Made by a program: the position numbers and the translations under genes
The notes under the pieces: model-generated
The model's database searches: none
What the model saw: only the letters and a program-made list of their open reading frames with translations
Told to the model about the DNA's origin: nothing
Origin: Lentzea californiensis
Lineage (GTDB): Bacteria > Actinomycetota > Actinomycetes > Mycobacteriales > Pseudonocardiaceae
Assembly: GCF_024648825.1 (NCBI RefSeq)
Contig: NZ_JANBBE010000006.1
Coordinates: forward strand, 62,001 to 126,000
Direction: 5' to 3'
DNA: 64,000 nucleotides
Shown here: piece by piece, positions 51,967 to 62,386 of the stretch
Numbering within the stretch: position 1 is the first letter of the stretch
Layout of the letters: every line of letters begins with the position of its first letter

Positions 51967-53190
51967 TCAGGAGGCTGGGCGCGAGGGCGAGGCGGAGTCC
52001 GTGTCGGCCCCGTTGTCCGCTTGGCGTTCGGTGCGGCCGATTCCGTGCCAGTCCAGGCAGAGCACGGTGGCGTCGTCCTGGAGGTGATCGCGGTAAGCGC
52101 CCCTCACCGCCCTGGTCGCCGCCCGCACCACCTCCCGGGGATGCAGTGCTTCGGTGTTGCGGAGCAGCGCGGGGAGGTCGACGGCTTCGGCGTCGCGTTC
52201 GAACATGCCGTCGGTGAGCAGCATCAGCCGGTCTCCGGGGCGCAGGTTCAGCCGTTGCACGCGGTAGGCATGCGGTTGGACGCCGAAGAGCAGGTCGATC
52301 TTCAGCTCGAGCTCGGTCACCGCGCCGTCGCGCAGCAGCAGTGGTGCCGGGTGACCGGCGTTGACCAGTTCGACCGCTCCGTCGCGCAGGTCCACGCGCA
52401 CCAGCAGCCCGGTCGCCAGTGCTCCCAGGCGGTGGTCCAGCAGGGCGTGGTTGGCCTGCTGGGCCTGCTTCACCAGGTCGTCACCCGCCCGGCGGGCTCT
52501 GCGCAGCGCGCCGACCAGCAGGGTCGCCGTCATCGCCGAGCCCACGTCGTGGCCGACGGCATCGGTCATCGACAGGTGCAGGACGTCGCGGTCCAGGGCG
52601 TAGTCGTAGGTGTCGCCGCCGATGTCGTGGGCGGGCACCAGAGCGCCGGCCACGGTGAACTGGGCGGCCTCGCAGCAGGACGCCGTGGGCAGCAGCTGGT
52701 GCTGGATCTCCGCTGCCAGGCTCATCGGCGTCGTGCGCCTGCCGGAGTGGTAGAGATCGGTGAAGCGGCGGTCGGTGACTATCACGTAGGCCAGCGCGTG
52801 CGCGGCCTCCCCCAGCTGCGACAGCACCTCCTCGTCGAGCATGGGCACCGTCACCTCCAGCACCCCGACGCAGTCGCCGCGATTGGTCACCGGCAGCACC
52901 ACCCGCACCCCGCCGCCGTCCGGCCCCTGCCACGGCCGCTGGGTGCGCAACACCTCTTCGTAGACGCTGTCCCGCAGATCAACGCTCTCCGCGCCGCGCC
53001 CGGGAAGATCACGGGTGGTCGAAGCCAGCCGCACCAGCCGCTCGTCACCGACGTCGATCAACAGGAACGACACGTCGACGGCCTCGAACCGCTTCGCCAG
53101 GTCCCGTGCGACGACCTCGACCGACTCCACCGGCGGTGCGCTCTCGGCCGCTGCCAGCACATCACCCGGTCGCAACACATCGCCATCCAC
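51967..53190 (-). CDS. GAF-SpoIIE serine phosphatase (RsbU-like)
   Basis: A 407-aa PP2C-type phosphatase. GTG 53190 is chosen because GGAGG precedes it; the longer upstream frame has no coding character. The N-terminal GAF-like sensor covers about 1-170 ([20 protein letters not shown]). The SpoIIE domain (about 185-390) has the metal aspartates in [31 protein letters not shown] and DDATVLCL. It should dephosphorylate an anti-sigma-factor antagonist in a stress or developmental pathway; no such partner lies in the window. Confidence 0.88.
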   Translation of the reverse strand: MDGDVLRPGDVLAAAESAPPVESVEVVARDLAKRFEAVDVSFLLIDVGDERLVRLASTTRDLPGRGAESVDLRDSVYEEVLRTQRPWQGPDGGGVRVVLPVTNRGDCVGVLEVTVPMLDEEVLSQLGEAAHALAYVIVTDRRFTDLYHSGRRTTPMSLAAEIQHQLLPTASCCEAAQFTVAGALVPAHDIGGDTYDYALDRDVLHLSMTDAVGHDVGSAMTATLLVGALRRARRAGDDLVKQAQQANHALLDHRLGALATGLLVRVDLRDGAVELVNAGHPAPLLLRDGAVTELELKIDLLFGVQPHAYRVQRLNLRPGDRLMLLTDGMFERDAEAVDLPALLRNTEALHPREVVRAATRAVRGAYRDHLQDDATVLCLDWHGIGRTERQADNGADTDSASPSRPAS

Positions 53191-53330
53191 GGGCAACCTC
53201 CGAGCAGTTGGGACCACCCTAACCGCATCACTCGCCCAGGTTGAACACATGGAGGTCACCGGCGAAATGTCCACCACGTGGGGTGGCCCGCTGAGCGGAG
53301 CGATGCCCGCCCAGCGGATCCTGACGCCGG

Positions 53331-56300
53331 TCAGCCGAAGGCCTTCACCTCCAGCACGCCGACCGAGTTCGCCCCGCTCTGGAGCACGGCCCGCAACCGG
53401 GTGGTGCTCACCGCGGGGAAGGTGACCTGGTTGTACTGGTCGATCGCGGCCGGGTAGCCGCTCGCTCCCGGCACGTCCGCGTAGGCGGTGCCGGTCCAGT
53501 ACTGGAGCTTCCACGACGCGGGCAGGCGCACTCCCCCGTTGTCGTCGAAGAAGTAGACCTGGGCGGACTTCACGGTCTGCGCCGCCGCCCAGGTCAGTTC
53601 ACCCCACTGCTCCCCGGTGTTCGGCCACGTTCCCCACCGCGGGTTGACCGTGTCGTTGGACGAGGGCGGATCGATCCCGTCGTTCAACGCGGTCACGCTC
53701 TCCCACGCCGACGTGTAGGACGCCGACGGGGTCGCGGTCAACGCGAGGTTCGTCGTCGGACCTGGATCTGTTCCACCGCCCCGGTTGTAGACCTTCACCT
53801 CGGTCAGCGCGGTCTTGAAACCCGGCGCGTGCGTCATCTGCACCCGTATCCGCTGCGCGCCCACCGGGGTGAAGCGGACGACGTTGTAGTTGGCCTTCGG
53901 GGTGCCGGGCGATCTCGACTGGGCGGCGGCGTCGACCCACGCACCGCCGTTCCAGTACTGGACGTTGTACGAACTGGGCGCCCGGTAGCGGTTTCCTGCG
54001 CGGTCGTCGCGGAAGTACAGCCGCACCTCGTCGACCGTGCGGGACTGCCGGAGGTCCAACTCGTACCAATCTGTGCCGTTGGGCGAGCCGGAACTGCCCC
54101 AGACCGGGTCGTTGATCGGGAACCCGTCCACCGCCGCACCGGTCGAGGTGCCCGAGGCCGTGTACGACGCGGACACGCCCGCGCCCTGGGCCAGGTTGGG
54201 GGTCGCCGATGTCAGGTCGGCGCCCGCCTTGGCGAACACGTCGACCATGCGGCTGCTGTTCTGCACGACGTTCGGCGGCGCCTGCGCCCCGGAGATCGCC
54301 GTGCTGTAGTTGACCACCCCGGCTCCGGACGGGAACGTGACCGAGCCCGTGGCCGGGTTGTAGAGCACCTTGGTGAGGCGGTCGACGGTGAAGGCGCGCG
54401 TTCCGTTGAGGTACACGGAATAACCCTGGGGAACGCCTGCGTAGCGCGTGACGCCGTCGGCGGGGTCGTCCCACACGACGCTGAGGTCCATGTTGCGCCA
54501 GCGTAGGTTGTTCACCGCGAACTGCGACCAGCCGATGTTGATCGGCGCCAGCTCCACTTGGGCGTCGTTGCGCGGACGCAGACCGGCGACGTCCTCGATG
54601 ACGGTCCAGTTGCTGCTGCCGAGGATGTTGTGGTGGATCCACGACCGGTAGTCGATGGTGCGGGTGCCGGCGTTCCAGTTCGCCCAGAACTCGTTGGCGT
54701 CGGGCCATTGCGTGTTGCCGCCGACGTACTGGGACCAGGCGTTCCAGTAAAGCAGCTTCTTGTAGTCCTCGTTGGACATCCACTGGTTCGGGTAGTTGCG
54801 CAGCACCGAGGAGTACAACCGGAACTGCACCGTCGAGTTGATCGTGGAGAAGTTGTTGCTGCCGGGGAAGCCCGCCGCCGCAGCGGCCGCCTTGTCGCGC
54901 TGGTTCGCGGTGTAGAACGGGTAGACGGGGTACTCGGCCGGGTCGTCGAACAGCCGCAGGGCCTCGCGGTACTGCTCGGTGCTGGGCATCATGCCCACCG
55001 AGTACGGGTAGTAATTGTTGATCTCCTTCCACGGCACGTGCGCGTTGGTGGCGACGTGCTTGTGCTCCAGCAACCTCCGGCCGGGGTTCCACAGCGTGGT
55101 GATCACGCCGTTGCGAATGCGGTCGGCCAGCGCCTGCATCTCGTTCGCCTTGGCGGTGTTGCCGACGGTCGCGTAGGCCTGCTGCGCGGCCACCGCGCCG
55201 CTCCAGACGTACGCGGTCTCGGCGCGGTCGAGCTTGCCCGCGCGCCAGTCGAAGGAGACCGCGTCCGCGTCGTTGCCGGTCAGCGCGCCCCAGTCGTACT
55301 CGATGACACCGTTGTTGTTGGAGTCGTAGTAGGACAGCTGGCCCTTGGCGTCGCCCTCGGCGTACCTGGCCAGGGTGCCGGCGATCACGGGCTGGCCGCC
55401 GTGGACCTGGTAGCTGCGCCACGCGGCCTCGGAGATGTACTGGGTGTAGGAGTTGGACCAGTTCTCCGGGTCGCCGGGGTTGTCCATGAACCGGCCGCCC
55501 CTGGACGTCTGGCCCGCCGACAGCCACGGTCCGTAGGAGAAGACCGGGTCGCGCAGGTACTTCAGGTCGTCGATGTGCATCGGCTGCGTCAGCGCGATCG
55601 CGTTGTTGTAGCCGGTGACGCCCTCGATCGAGACCGGGAACTGGTAGTCCTGGCCGGGGATGTCGACGTCGAGGTAGTTGTACCGCATCAGCCACCAGCG
55701 GTAGTAGATGTTCTTCTTGATCGCCGGGTCCGGTACGTCGATGTAGGGGATGTTGTCGGCCCACCAACGGTTGTAGGCCCGCACGTGGGTCGCGAACGCG
55801 GTCGCGGGGGTGTGGCCGCGGTAGGCGTTGTACTCCGTCGCCGACTCGGGGATCTCGTCGGTGAGGAACCCCATCACGACCTTGGTCGTCGCGGTCTGCC
55901 CCGCGGCGACGGTGATCGATCGGTCCAGGCCGCCGACCGCGACGGTGAACCCGTCACCGGACAGGCGTGGGCGGATGGTGGTCAGGTTGTTCTTCACGAG
56001 CCTGCTGCCGGTCAGCTCGGAACCGGAGGCGGTGGTCGCGTAGGGCGAGGTCGCCCGCAGTTGCAGCGTGGAGGACGCGCTGCCGTTGTTGGTGATCGTC
56101 AGGTTCGTGACGGCGACGTTGTTGTGGGTGATGAACTTCGCCATGTCGACCCGCAGCGATCCGCTGGTGAACACGCCCCTCCAGTGGCTGGGCGTCTGGA
56201 CGCGGCCGCTGACCTGCTCGGCGAACGTCCCCGGCGAGATCGTGACGGCGTAGGCGTTCTGGCTGCTGATGTTGTCCCAGTAGGCCGCGTTGCCGCCGAA

Positions 56301-56630
56301 GCCGATGACACCGGGGTCGTGGGTGTTCATGTACAGGCCGCGGCCGCGGGTCATCAGCCACGTGCCCGCCGGGTCGTTGCCGGGCCGGGCGAGCAGCCGG
56401 TCCATCCAGAAGTCGGTTCCGGCGCTTTCCGCGTCGTAGATGGCCTTCATGGTGCTGCCGGTGCTGTAACCGACCGGTGGGGCGGGGATGGCGGGTCCGG
56501 AGAACGTGGGGTAGCCGATGGTCTGCGCCGCCTGCGCGGTGGTCGTGGCGACCGCGGCACCCGTCAGGACGAGGATCGCGGCGGGCAGCACCGTCCACCT
56601 CGACCGCTTGGCGCGTCTGATGAGGGTCAT
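53331..56630 (-). CDS. Large secreted (alpha/alpha)6-barrel glycosidase with two discoidin-like domains
   Basis: A 1,099-aa exported protein. ATG 56630 is chosen with GGAGG 8 nt upstream. The signal peptide is about 1-33. The catalytic core (about 250-800) has an MGH1-like/GH63-like toroid look ([26 protein letters not shown]-rich beta sandwich before it, [20 protein letters not shown]). Two F5/8-type C (CBM32-like) domains lie near 830-960 and 970-1099. The exact GH family, possibly GH142-like, cannot be settled by eye. Context (GH127, GH43) suggests arabinan or pectin side-chain cleavage. Last gene of the operon. Confidence 0.78.
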   Translation of the reverse strand: MTLIRRAKRSRWTVLPAAILVLTGAAVATTTAQAAQTIGYPTFSGPAIPAPPVGYSTGSTMKAIYDAESAGTDFWMDRLLARPGNDPAGTWLMTRGRGLYMNTHDPGVIGFGGNAAYWDNISSQNAYAVTISPGTFAEQVSGRVQTPSHWRGVFTSGSLRVDMAKFITHNNVAVTNLTITNNGSASSTLQLRATSPYATTASGSELTGSRLVKNNLTTIRPRLSGDGFTVAVGGLDRSITVAAGQTATTKVVMGFLTDEIPESATEYNAYRGHTPATAFATHVRAYNRWWADNIPYIDVPDPAIKKNIYYRWWLMRYNYLDVDIPGQDYQFPVSIEGVTGYNNAIALTQPMHIDDLKYLRDPVFSYGPWLSAGQTSRGGRFMDNPGDPENWSNSYTQYISEAAWRSYQVHGGQPVIAGTLARYAEGDAKGQLSYYDSNNNGVIEYDWGALTGNDADAVSFDWRAGKLDRAETAYVWSGAVAAQQAYATVGNTAKANEMQALADRIRNGVITTLWNPGRRLLEHKHVATNAHVPWKEINNYYPYSVGMMPSTEQYREALRLFDDPAEYPVYPFYTANQRDKAAAAAAGFPGSNNFSTINSTVQFRLYSSVLRNYPNQWMSNEDYKKLLYWNAWSQYVGGNTQWPDANEFWANWNAGTRTIDYRSWIHHNILGSSNWTVIEDVAGLRPRNDAQVELAPINIGWSQFAVNNLRWRNMDLSVVWDDPADGVTRYAGVPQGYSVYLNGTRAFTVDRLTKVLYNPATGSVTFPSGAGVVNYSTAISGAQAPPNVVQNSSRMVDVFAKAGADLTSATPNLAQGAGVSASYTASGTSTGAAVDGFPINDPVWGSSGSPNGTDWYELDLRQSRTVDEVRLYFRDDRAGNRYRAPSSYNVQYWNGGAWVDAAAQSRSPGTPKANYNVVRFTPVGAQRIRVQMTHAPGFKTALTEVKVYNRGGGTDPGPTTNLALTATPSASYTSAWESVTALNDGIDPPSSNDTVNPRWGTWPNTGEQWGELTWAAAQTVKSAQVYFFDDNGGVRLPASWKLQYWTGTAYADVPGASGYPAAIDQYNQVTFPAVSTTRLRAVLQSGANSVGVLEVKAFG

Positions 56631-56655
56631 GTCGTGCACCTCCGGGAACGAGCGG

Positions 56656-58086
56656 TCAGGCCTGGAACGCTTGCCATTCCAGGACTCCGGTGGAGTGGTC
56701 CGGCGCGGAGGTGATGCTCAGCCTCAGCCGGGTGGTGGTGACGGCGGTGAACGTGGTGGTGTTGAAGGTGTTGCCCGCGACCCCGCAGCCCGACTGGCCG
56801 GGCACCGGCACGTAGGCGCTGCCGTTCCAGTACTGGACCTGGCAGGAGGCGGGCAGGTCGATGCCCTGGCCGTCGTCGAACCAGTAGGTGGCGACCTTGT
56901 TGATCGACCGGCTGGAAGGCCACGTGTACTCGACCCACTGCGTGCCGCGCTCCGGCCAGTTGCCGTACGCCAGGTTGCCGCGGTCCGCCGAGTTCGCGGG
57001 CACGCCGCCGTTGTTGATCGCCGCCAGGTTCTCCCACGCCGAGACGAACGAGGTGGACCGGGTCGCCGACGGCGCGATGTTGGTGCCAGGCCCGGTTCCC
57101 GTGCCGGGGTTGGGCGGTGGCCCGGTGGTGGTCTGGGTGACGCGTTGCATCGTGCCGTCGGCGTTGAAGTGCAGCAGGTCGACGGCGACGGACCGGCGGA
57201 AGTTGCCGCCTCCGGGCGCGTTGGCGTTGTGATAGACCATGTACCACTGCCCGTTGAACTGGACGACTCCCGCGTGGTTGGTGGTCGAGGAGACCTGGCC
57301 GAGCACGACGCCGCGGTGCGTCCACGGGCCGAGCGGACTGGTCGCGGTGGCGTACCGCTGGCAGGCGTAGCTCGACGACGTCACGCAGCCGTTGGTGTCG
57401 TTGGCGGCGTAGACCATGTAGTAGAGGCCGTTGCGCTTGAACATCCACGGCGCTTCCCAGTAGTCCGTCAGCCCCGTGGGCGTGACGACCGGGCCGTCCA
57501 GCTCGATCATGTTCGGCTTGAGCTTCACCGCGCGGACACCCCAGTAGCCGCCCCAGTACAGGTAGGCCTGGCCGTCGTCGTCGGTGAACACGGTGGGGTC
57601 GATGTTGAGGCCCGACGAGTTCGGGGTGCTGTCGCTGACCAGCGGCCCGCCCTTGGCGTCGGTGAACGGGCCGAGCGGGCTGTCGCCGACGGCGACGCCG
57701 ATGTCCATCCACCCGGCGCCGTTGCCGTTGACCGAGGTGTACCAGTAGTACTTGCCGTTGCGGGGTTCCACCTCGCTGGCCCACGCGTCCGCGCCGGCCC
57801 ACTTGAACGTGCCGATGCCGGCCTTGGCGCCGTGGTCGGTCCACGAGGCGGCGTCGGTCGACGAGAGCACCCGCCACTCCCGCATGAGGAAGTTGTTGCC
57901 TCCCAGCGCGGCTTCGTCGCGGCCCGCGTAGACGTACAGGGTGTTGCCGACGACGAGTGGCGCCGGGTCTGCGGTGTAGTAGGAGGTGACGATCGGGTTC
58001 GACGCGTGGGCGGAAGGCGGGACGAGCGCACTGGTCACGAGTGCGATCGCGGCGCCCAGCTTCACCGCCCTGTGCCGGAACGGCAT
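56656..58086 (-). CDS. Secreted GH43 with C-terminal discoidin-like domain
   Basis: A 476-aa exported enzyme. The signal peptide ends near residue 28. The five-bladed GH43 propeller (about 33-330) has the general base D40 (YTADPAPLV), the pKa modulator D163 (IDPTVFTDDDG) and the acid E211 (DYWEAPWMF). An F5/8-type C-like domain covers about 345-476, similar to those in the downstream glycosidase. It probably acts on arabinofuranosyl or xylosyl links. Its stop is 26 bp from the next gene's start. Confidence 0.9.
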   Translation of the reverse strand: MPFRHRAVKLGAAIALVTSALVPPSAHASNPIVTSYYTADPAPLVVGNTLYVYAGRDEAALGGNNFLMREWRVLSSTDAASWTDHGAKAGIGTFKWAGADAWASEVEPRNGKYYWYTSVNGNGAGWMDIGVAVGDSPLGPFTDAKGGPLVSDSTPNSSGLNIDPTVFTDDDGQAYLYWGGYWGVRAVKLKPNMIELDGPVVTPTGLTDYWEAPWMFKRNGLYYMVYAANDTNGCVTSSSYACQRYATATSPLGPWTHRGVVLGQVSSTTNHAGVVQFNGQWYMVYHNANAPGGGNFRRSVAVDLLHFNADGTMQRVTQTTTGPPPNPGTGTGPGTNIAPSATRSTSFVSAWENLAAINNGGVPANSADRGNLAYGNWPERGTQWVEYTWPSSRSINKVATYWFDDGQGIDLPASCQVQYWNGSAYVPVPGQSGCGVAGNTFNTTTFTAVTTTRLRLSITSAPDHSTGVLEWQAFQA

Positions 58087-58113
58087 GGCTTCTCCTTCAG
58101 GCTGGAGGAAGTG

Positions 58114-60600
58114 CTACTGGCCGGTCGCGTGCAGGTCCGCGACGTCGGCCGCGGACAGGGCGCGGCTGTACACGCGGAAGCCGTCCACCGCGCCGTCGAG
58201 GTAGGGGTCGCCCGCGTACTGCGAGCGCCCGATCCAGTTCTGGCCCGTGCCGCCGAGCGCTGCCGGGCGCACCGTCATCGCGGAGTTGCGCGCGACCTCG
58301 GCGCCGTTCACGTGCAGGACGCCCAAGTCTCCCTGCTGCGTCACGGCCACGTGCGTCCACACCCCGGCCGGCAGCGGGGACGGAGCGTTGATCTGCTGCT
58401 CTCCCGCGGCGCCGGTGGCGGTGATGGCGAACCGGGCGCCACCGGCAGAACTGCGCGGGGTGAGGAACAGGTACGCGCCGGTGCCCGCACCGAAGTCGAA
58501 CACCCGCGCCCACGTGGTGACCGCGTCGAGCTTCACCCACGCCGTCACGCTGAACGCGGTCGCGCCCGCCAGCAGCCCTGACGGGAGCACCACGTGCGCG
58601 CCGGAACCGGAGAGGTCGACAGCGGCGCCGGAGCGTCCCGTGGTCCACCCGGCGCCGCCTGCCAGGGTGGCGGTGCGGCCGTTGCCCGTGGCGTCCGCGG
58701 CGGTGGTGCCCGATCCCGCGTCGAAGGGGTAGTGCGCCACGAACGGCGGAAGTTGTGGTGTCTCCCCAACGTTCCAGTAGACGGTGTACCGCTGGCCGTG
58801 CAGCCGGTAGAAAGGCGAGAGCGTCACCGGGCCGGTGCTCGCGGTGGCCGTGTACTGCAACGGGGTCTGGGTCGCCCGGAGCGTCGACGCCTGCAGGGTG
58901 GGCATCGTCGTGAGGTTCGTGGTGCCGTAGGCGCCCGCGAGCACGATCGGACCGTGCTTCACCGCCTGCACGGCCGGGTTGTCAGGGGTGCTCTCCCTGG
59001 TGAGGGTCATCGGCAGGGTGAGGTCGACGACATCCCCGCTCGCCCACGTCCGGTTGATCCGCGCGTAGGTGCCGGGTGTGGTGGCGGGTTGTGCCACGCC
59101 GTTGACGCGGAGTTGGGCTCCCGTCGCCCACGAAGGGATGCGGACGCGCAGGTCTATTGCGCCCGAGCCGGTGATGGTCAGCTTCGTGGACGCGGCGTCG
59201 GGGAACGTGGTGTCCTGCCGGACGGTGATGCCGCGGCCCGGCCAGGTCAGCACCGACGGGATGAAAAGGTTGACGTGGAGGGTGTTGCCGGAGTGGAAGT
59301 AGATGCTGTCGGCGTGCTTGGTGTTCGTCTCCATGCCGGTGCCGTGGCAGCAGGTGAAGTCGTTGTAGTCGTTGCTGTAGGTGCGGATGCCGCCCGGTCG
59401 CAGCGGCACGTAGTAGCTGTGGTGCCCGTGCGCGGAGTTCGGGTTCTGGCCGCCGAGCAGGTGGTTGTACAGCGCCTTCTCGTGGAAGTCGAAGAGGTCC
59501 GCGCGACCGGGCTGGGTGCGGAAGAGCTGCCGGGTCAGCTTGAGCATGTTGTAGGAGTTGCAGCACTCGCAGGTGCTGTCCGACAGCTCCGACGCGATCC
59601 TGCCAGGGGCTTTGAAGTACTCGCCGTTGGAGTTGCCCCCGATGGCGTAGGTGTGCCGGCCGGTGACGATGGTCCAGAAGTTCGCGGCGATGTCGCGGTA
59701 TCGGGTGGTGCCGGTGGCGTGGTACTCGCGGATGGCCCCGATCGCCTTGGGGATCTGGGTGTTGGCGTGGTAGCCGTTGAGCGCGTCGGTGTTCGCCGCG
59801 AGGGGGTCGAAGATCTCGGCGTGGTCGAAGTACTGGGCGCTCGTCAGGTGGTCCGGGTCGCCGGTGACCTGGTACAGGTTGGCCAGGACCTCGTTCATGC
59901 CGCCGAACTCCGTCTGCAGCATGGCTTGGCGGCGGGCGTAGGTCAGGGCGCTGTTGCGGGTCCGCACCCAGCCCGCCATTCGGGTGAGCACGGTGAGGGC
60001 CTGGGCGTTGCCCGCGAGCAGGTGGACGTCCAGCAGGCCGGCCATGATCTTGTGCAACGTGTAGTAGGGCGCCCACACCGGCTCGCGGGCCTCGACACGG
60101 GCGATGAAGCTCTCGGGGAACGCGGACAGGTAGCCGGAGGTGAAACCCGCTGTCTGGGCCCGGTCCTGACAGGTGGCGAGCTGGGCGACGAGGCAGTTGG
60201 CCTTGGTGGAGAACGCCGTGTCGCCGGTGCTCGCGTAGGCCTGCGCCAGCGCGGTGAGCACGTGGCCCGTGGAGTGCCCGCGCAGTTCGGTGGTGGGCGA
60301 CTCCCATCCTCCACAGGGGACGGCCGAAGAGGACAGTCCGACGTTGAGCCGGAACGTGCGCAACAGCCGGTCGGGGTCGAGGAACTTCAGGTAGGCGTGG
60401 GTGCGGGCGGTGCTGGACTGGAACGGGCCCGCGAGCAGGGCCACCGCGCCGAGCGGGAAGGGGTCCGCCGACACGCCGGCGTCCGGGCGGGCCGCGGCGC
60501 CGGAAGCGCGGGCAGCGGTGGGGAACGTGCCCGTGGCCGTTGCGGCGACGAGCATCCCGGCCCGCAGGACGGACCGGCGGCTGGGGGTGGGCAGGGACAT
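58114..60600 (-). CDS. Tat-exported GH127 beta-L-arabinofuranosidase with LamG domain
   Basis: An 828-aa enzyme that removes beta-L-arabinofuranose. ATG 60600 has GAAAGGTG upstream. A twin-arginine signal (SRRSVLRAG) begins at residue 8. The GH127 barrel shows the acid/base E327 in GGNSNGEYF, a zinc-ligand cluster C344-E-C-C347, and the nucleophile/ligand pair C417-C418 in FTCCHGTG, as known for HypBA1. A LamG-type concanavalin-like domain covers about 640-828. Tat export suits a pre-folded zinc enzyme. The gene follows a hairpin and precedes GH43. Confidence 0.9.
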   Translation of the reverse strand: MSLPTPSRRSVLRAGMLVAATATGTFPTAARASGAAARPDAGVSADPFPLGAVALLAGPFQSSTARTHAYLKFLDPDRLLRTFRLNVGLSSSAVPCGGWESPTTELRGHSTGHVLTALAQAYASTGDTAFSTKANCLVAQLATCQDRAQTAGFTSGYLSAFPESFIARVEAREPVWAPYYTLHKIMAGLLDVHLLAGNAQALTVLTRMAGWVRTRNSALTYARRQAMLQTEFGGMNEVLANLYQVTGDPDHLTSAQYFDHAEIFDPLAANTDALNGYHANTQIPKAIGAIREYHATGTTRYRDIAANFWTIVTGRHTYAIGGNSNGEYFKAPGRIASELSDSTCECCNSYNMLKLTRQLFRTQPGRADLFDFHEKALYNHLLGGQNPNSAHGHHSYYVPLRPGGIRTYSNDYNDFTCCHGTGMETNTKHADSIYFHSGNTLHVNLFIPSVLTWPGRGITVRQDTTFPDAASTKLTITGSGAIDLRVRIPSWATGAQLRVNGVAQPATTPGTYARINRTWASGDVVDLTLPMTLTRESTPDNPAVQAVKHGPIVLAGAYGTTNLTTMPTLQASTLRATQTPLQYTATASTGPVTLSPFYRLHGQRYTVYWNVGETPQLPPFVAHYPFDAGSGTTAADATGNGRTATLAGGAGWTTGRSGAAVDLSGSGAHVVLPSGLLAGATAFSVTAWVKLDAVTTWARVFDFGAGTGAYLFLTPRSSAGGARFAITATGAAGEQQINAPSPLPAGVWTHVAVTQQGDLGVLHVNGAEVARNSAMTVRPAALGGTGQNWIGRSQYAGDPYLDGAVDGFRVYSRALSAADVADLHATGQ

Positions 60601-60648
60601 GCGCGTCACCTTTCAGGGGGATGACACGAAAAAGGGCAGGGCGAGGCC

Positions 60649-60683
60649 ACCGTCCCGTGACGCGGCAGGGATCACGGGACGGT
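60649..60683. terminator. Intra-operon hairpin between protease and GH127 genes
   Basis: ACCGTCCCGTGA pairs perfectly with TCACGGGACGGT (12 bp, 11-nt loop) in the 97-bp gap between the metalloprotease stop and the GH127 start. It may partly terminate or protect upstream mRNA. Confidence 0.7.
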
Positions 60684-60697
60684 CGCGCGGGGGGAGA

Positions 60698-61534
60698 TCA
60701 GAGGCCGTAGCGGTTCTTCAGGTGACGCCACCAGTCGCGCAGCATCCACTTGTCGAACTCGGTGATGGTGGCGGAGCTGCCCGCCTTCATGATGAAGTTG
60801 CTGACACCCGACGGCGTCCAGTCGTAGAAGTCGTCGAGCCCGAACGTGTGGCCTATCTCGTGCAGCAGGATCGTCACGCTGTCGGCGTTGAGGTTGTTCA
60901 GGAAGTACTCGCTGCCCATCCGCTGGCCCCAGTCACCGCCGGCTCCGCCGCCCATCCCGGCGGTCAGCCACAGCGACTGGTCGTAGTGCCGGGCCACCCC
61001 ACCGGGGCAGTTGCGGTACTGGCCGTCGCGGACGAAGAACCGGCCGCACGGTTCGGCGCACTGCGGCGCGTTCTCGCGGATGTTGCCGACGTAGATGTCG
61101 ACCGAGTTGTCCGTCCACTGCAACTGCGCGCGGTCGCGCACCGCCCAGCCGACGACCTTGATCGGCACGGTGGCGTAGGGCCAGTTGTTGTGGCCCGCCA
61201 TGACGTCCATCCACTTCTTGTACTGGCGGGCGAGCTGGGCGTGGATCTGGTCGCGCTGGGCGGCGGAGACCCTGGCGGGCGAGTCCCACCGCACGCAGAA
61301 GTTCAGGTAGCCGCCGTTGGCGAAGACCTGGTCCCAGCCGTAGTTGCGGAAGCCGTAGAGGTTGCCGTAGGTGCTTTCCTGGTGTGACCACACCTGGTTG
61401 AGCGGGGTGACGAGGTTGGCGGGCGGGTTCCAGGTGTCCGCCGCCGTGATCGTAGCGGGACCGGCCTGGGCGACACCCGCGCCGGTCGCGACGAGGACGC
61501 AGGCGAGTAGGAGCTCTTTCCACAGTCGTATCAC
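60698..61534 (-). CDS. Secreted zinc metalloprotease-like protein
   Basis: A 278-aa exported protein. GTG 61534 has AAGGAG upstream; the signal peptide ends near residue 24. The zincin motif is H225-E-I-G-H229-T-F-G-L-D-D, followed by a Met-turn-like FIMKAGSS near residue 249 and a Trp-rich C-terminus (WMLRDWWRHL). Four to six cysteines (C80, C159, C163, C176) could form disulfides. No precise family name is certain. It sits between an ABC importer and glycosidases, an unusual place for a protease; the substrate may be plant cell-wall glycoprotein. Confidence 0.82.
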   Translation of the reverse strand: MIRLWKELLLACVLVATGAGVAQAGPATITAADTWNPPANLVTPLNQVWSHQESTYGNLYGFRNYGWDQVFANGGYLNFCVRWDSPARVSAAQRDQIHAQLARQYKKWMDVMAGHNNWPYATVPIKVVGWAVRDRAQLQWTDNSVDIYVGNIRENAPQCAEPCGRFFVRDGQYRNCPGGVARHYDQSLWLTAGMGGGAGGDWGQRMGSEYFLNNLNADSVTILLHEIGHTFGLDDFYDWTPSGVSNFIMKAGSSATITEFDKWMLRDWWRHLKNRYGL

Positions 61535-61562
61535 CGTTGATACTCCTTGCAGTAGCAGGGAT

Positions 61563-62372
61563 TCAGCCTTTCAGTGCACCGGAGGTGAACCCGCGCACGT
61601 AGCTGCGCTGCATGAAGGCGAACAGCAGGAGACAGGGCACGGCCATGAAGACGACGCCCGCTTCCAGTGCGGCGTAGTCGATCGAGCCGTGACTCGCGGT
61701 GCGCAGGTTGACCACGGCGAGCGTGGTGGTGAACTTGTCGGTCGAGTTGAGCAGGATCAGCGGTGCGAAGAACTCGCTCCACGACGTCAGGAACGCGAAG
61801 AGCCCCACCGTGATCAGCCCTGGCCGGACGGCGGGCAGCATGATCCGCACCAGCGTGCCGAAGGTGGTGCAGCCGTCAACACGTGCGGCCTCCTCCAGTT
61901 CCAGGGGGACGGCCTCGAAGGAGTTGCGCATCATGAAGATCGAGAACGGCAGCTGGAACATGATCAGCACCAGGCTCAGCCCGATCAGCGAGTCCTCCAG
62001 ACCGAGCCAGCCCAGCAGCACGTACAGCGCGATCAGGATCGTCGCGTACGGCACCATCAGGATCGCCAGCGTGAGCAGGAACAGCGCGTCGCGGCCGGGG
62101 AACCGGAACCGGCCGAACGCGTAGCCGCCCAGCGTCGCGACGAACAACGTGCCACCGACGGTCAACGCGCTGACCGCGAGGCTGTTGAGCACGTGGTAGG
62201 GCCGGATGCCGTTGTCGGAGGTGAAGAGCCGGTCGTAGTTCTCGAGCCCGAACCCGGTGTCCGTGCGCACCGACGCCCACCCGCTCCACAGCAGCGGGAA
62301 CAGGAACAGGATCGCGAGTGCCGCGCCGGTGACGTAGTAGCCCCACCGCGAGCCGGTGCTGGATCCGGGCAT
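61563..62372 (-). CDS. Sugar ABC transporter permease, MalG-like
   Basis: A 269-aa, six-helix carbohydrate-uptake permease of the CUT1 type. The EAA loop reads LEEAARVDGCTTFGTLVRIMLP. ATG 62372 lies 14 bp after the upstream permease's stop. The last residues (FTSGALKG) are the typical end of MalG-like proteins. Together with the MalF-like partner and the solute-binding protein it forms an importer without its own ATPase, which would be a shared MsiK-type protein. Confidence 0.92.
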   Translation of the reverse strand: MPGSSTGSRWGYYVTGAALAILFLFPLLWSGWASVRTDTGFGLENYDRLFTSDNGIRPYHVLNSLAVSALTVGGTLFVATLGGYAFGRFRFPGRDALFLLTLAILMVPYATILIALYVLLGWLGLEDSLIGLSLVLIMFQLPFSIFMMRNSFEAVPLELEEAARVDGCTTFGTLVRIMLPAVRPGLITVGLFAFLTSWSEFFAPLILLNSTDKFTTTLAVVNLRTASHGSIDYAALEAGVVFMAVPCLLLFAFMQRSYVRGFTSGALKG

Positions 62373-62386
62373 GGCTTCGGGACCTC

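Noticed and set aside
54558..56714. 718-aa open frame on plus, with a similar 687-aa one at 56518-58581 and a 676-aa one at 58594-60624
   Set aside because: All lie antisense to well-recognised secreted glycosidases and show the biased Val/Arg/Gly composition of shadow frames.
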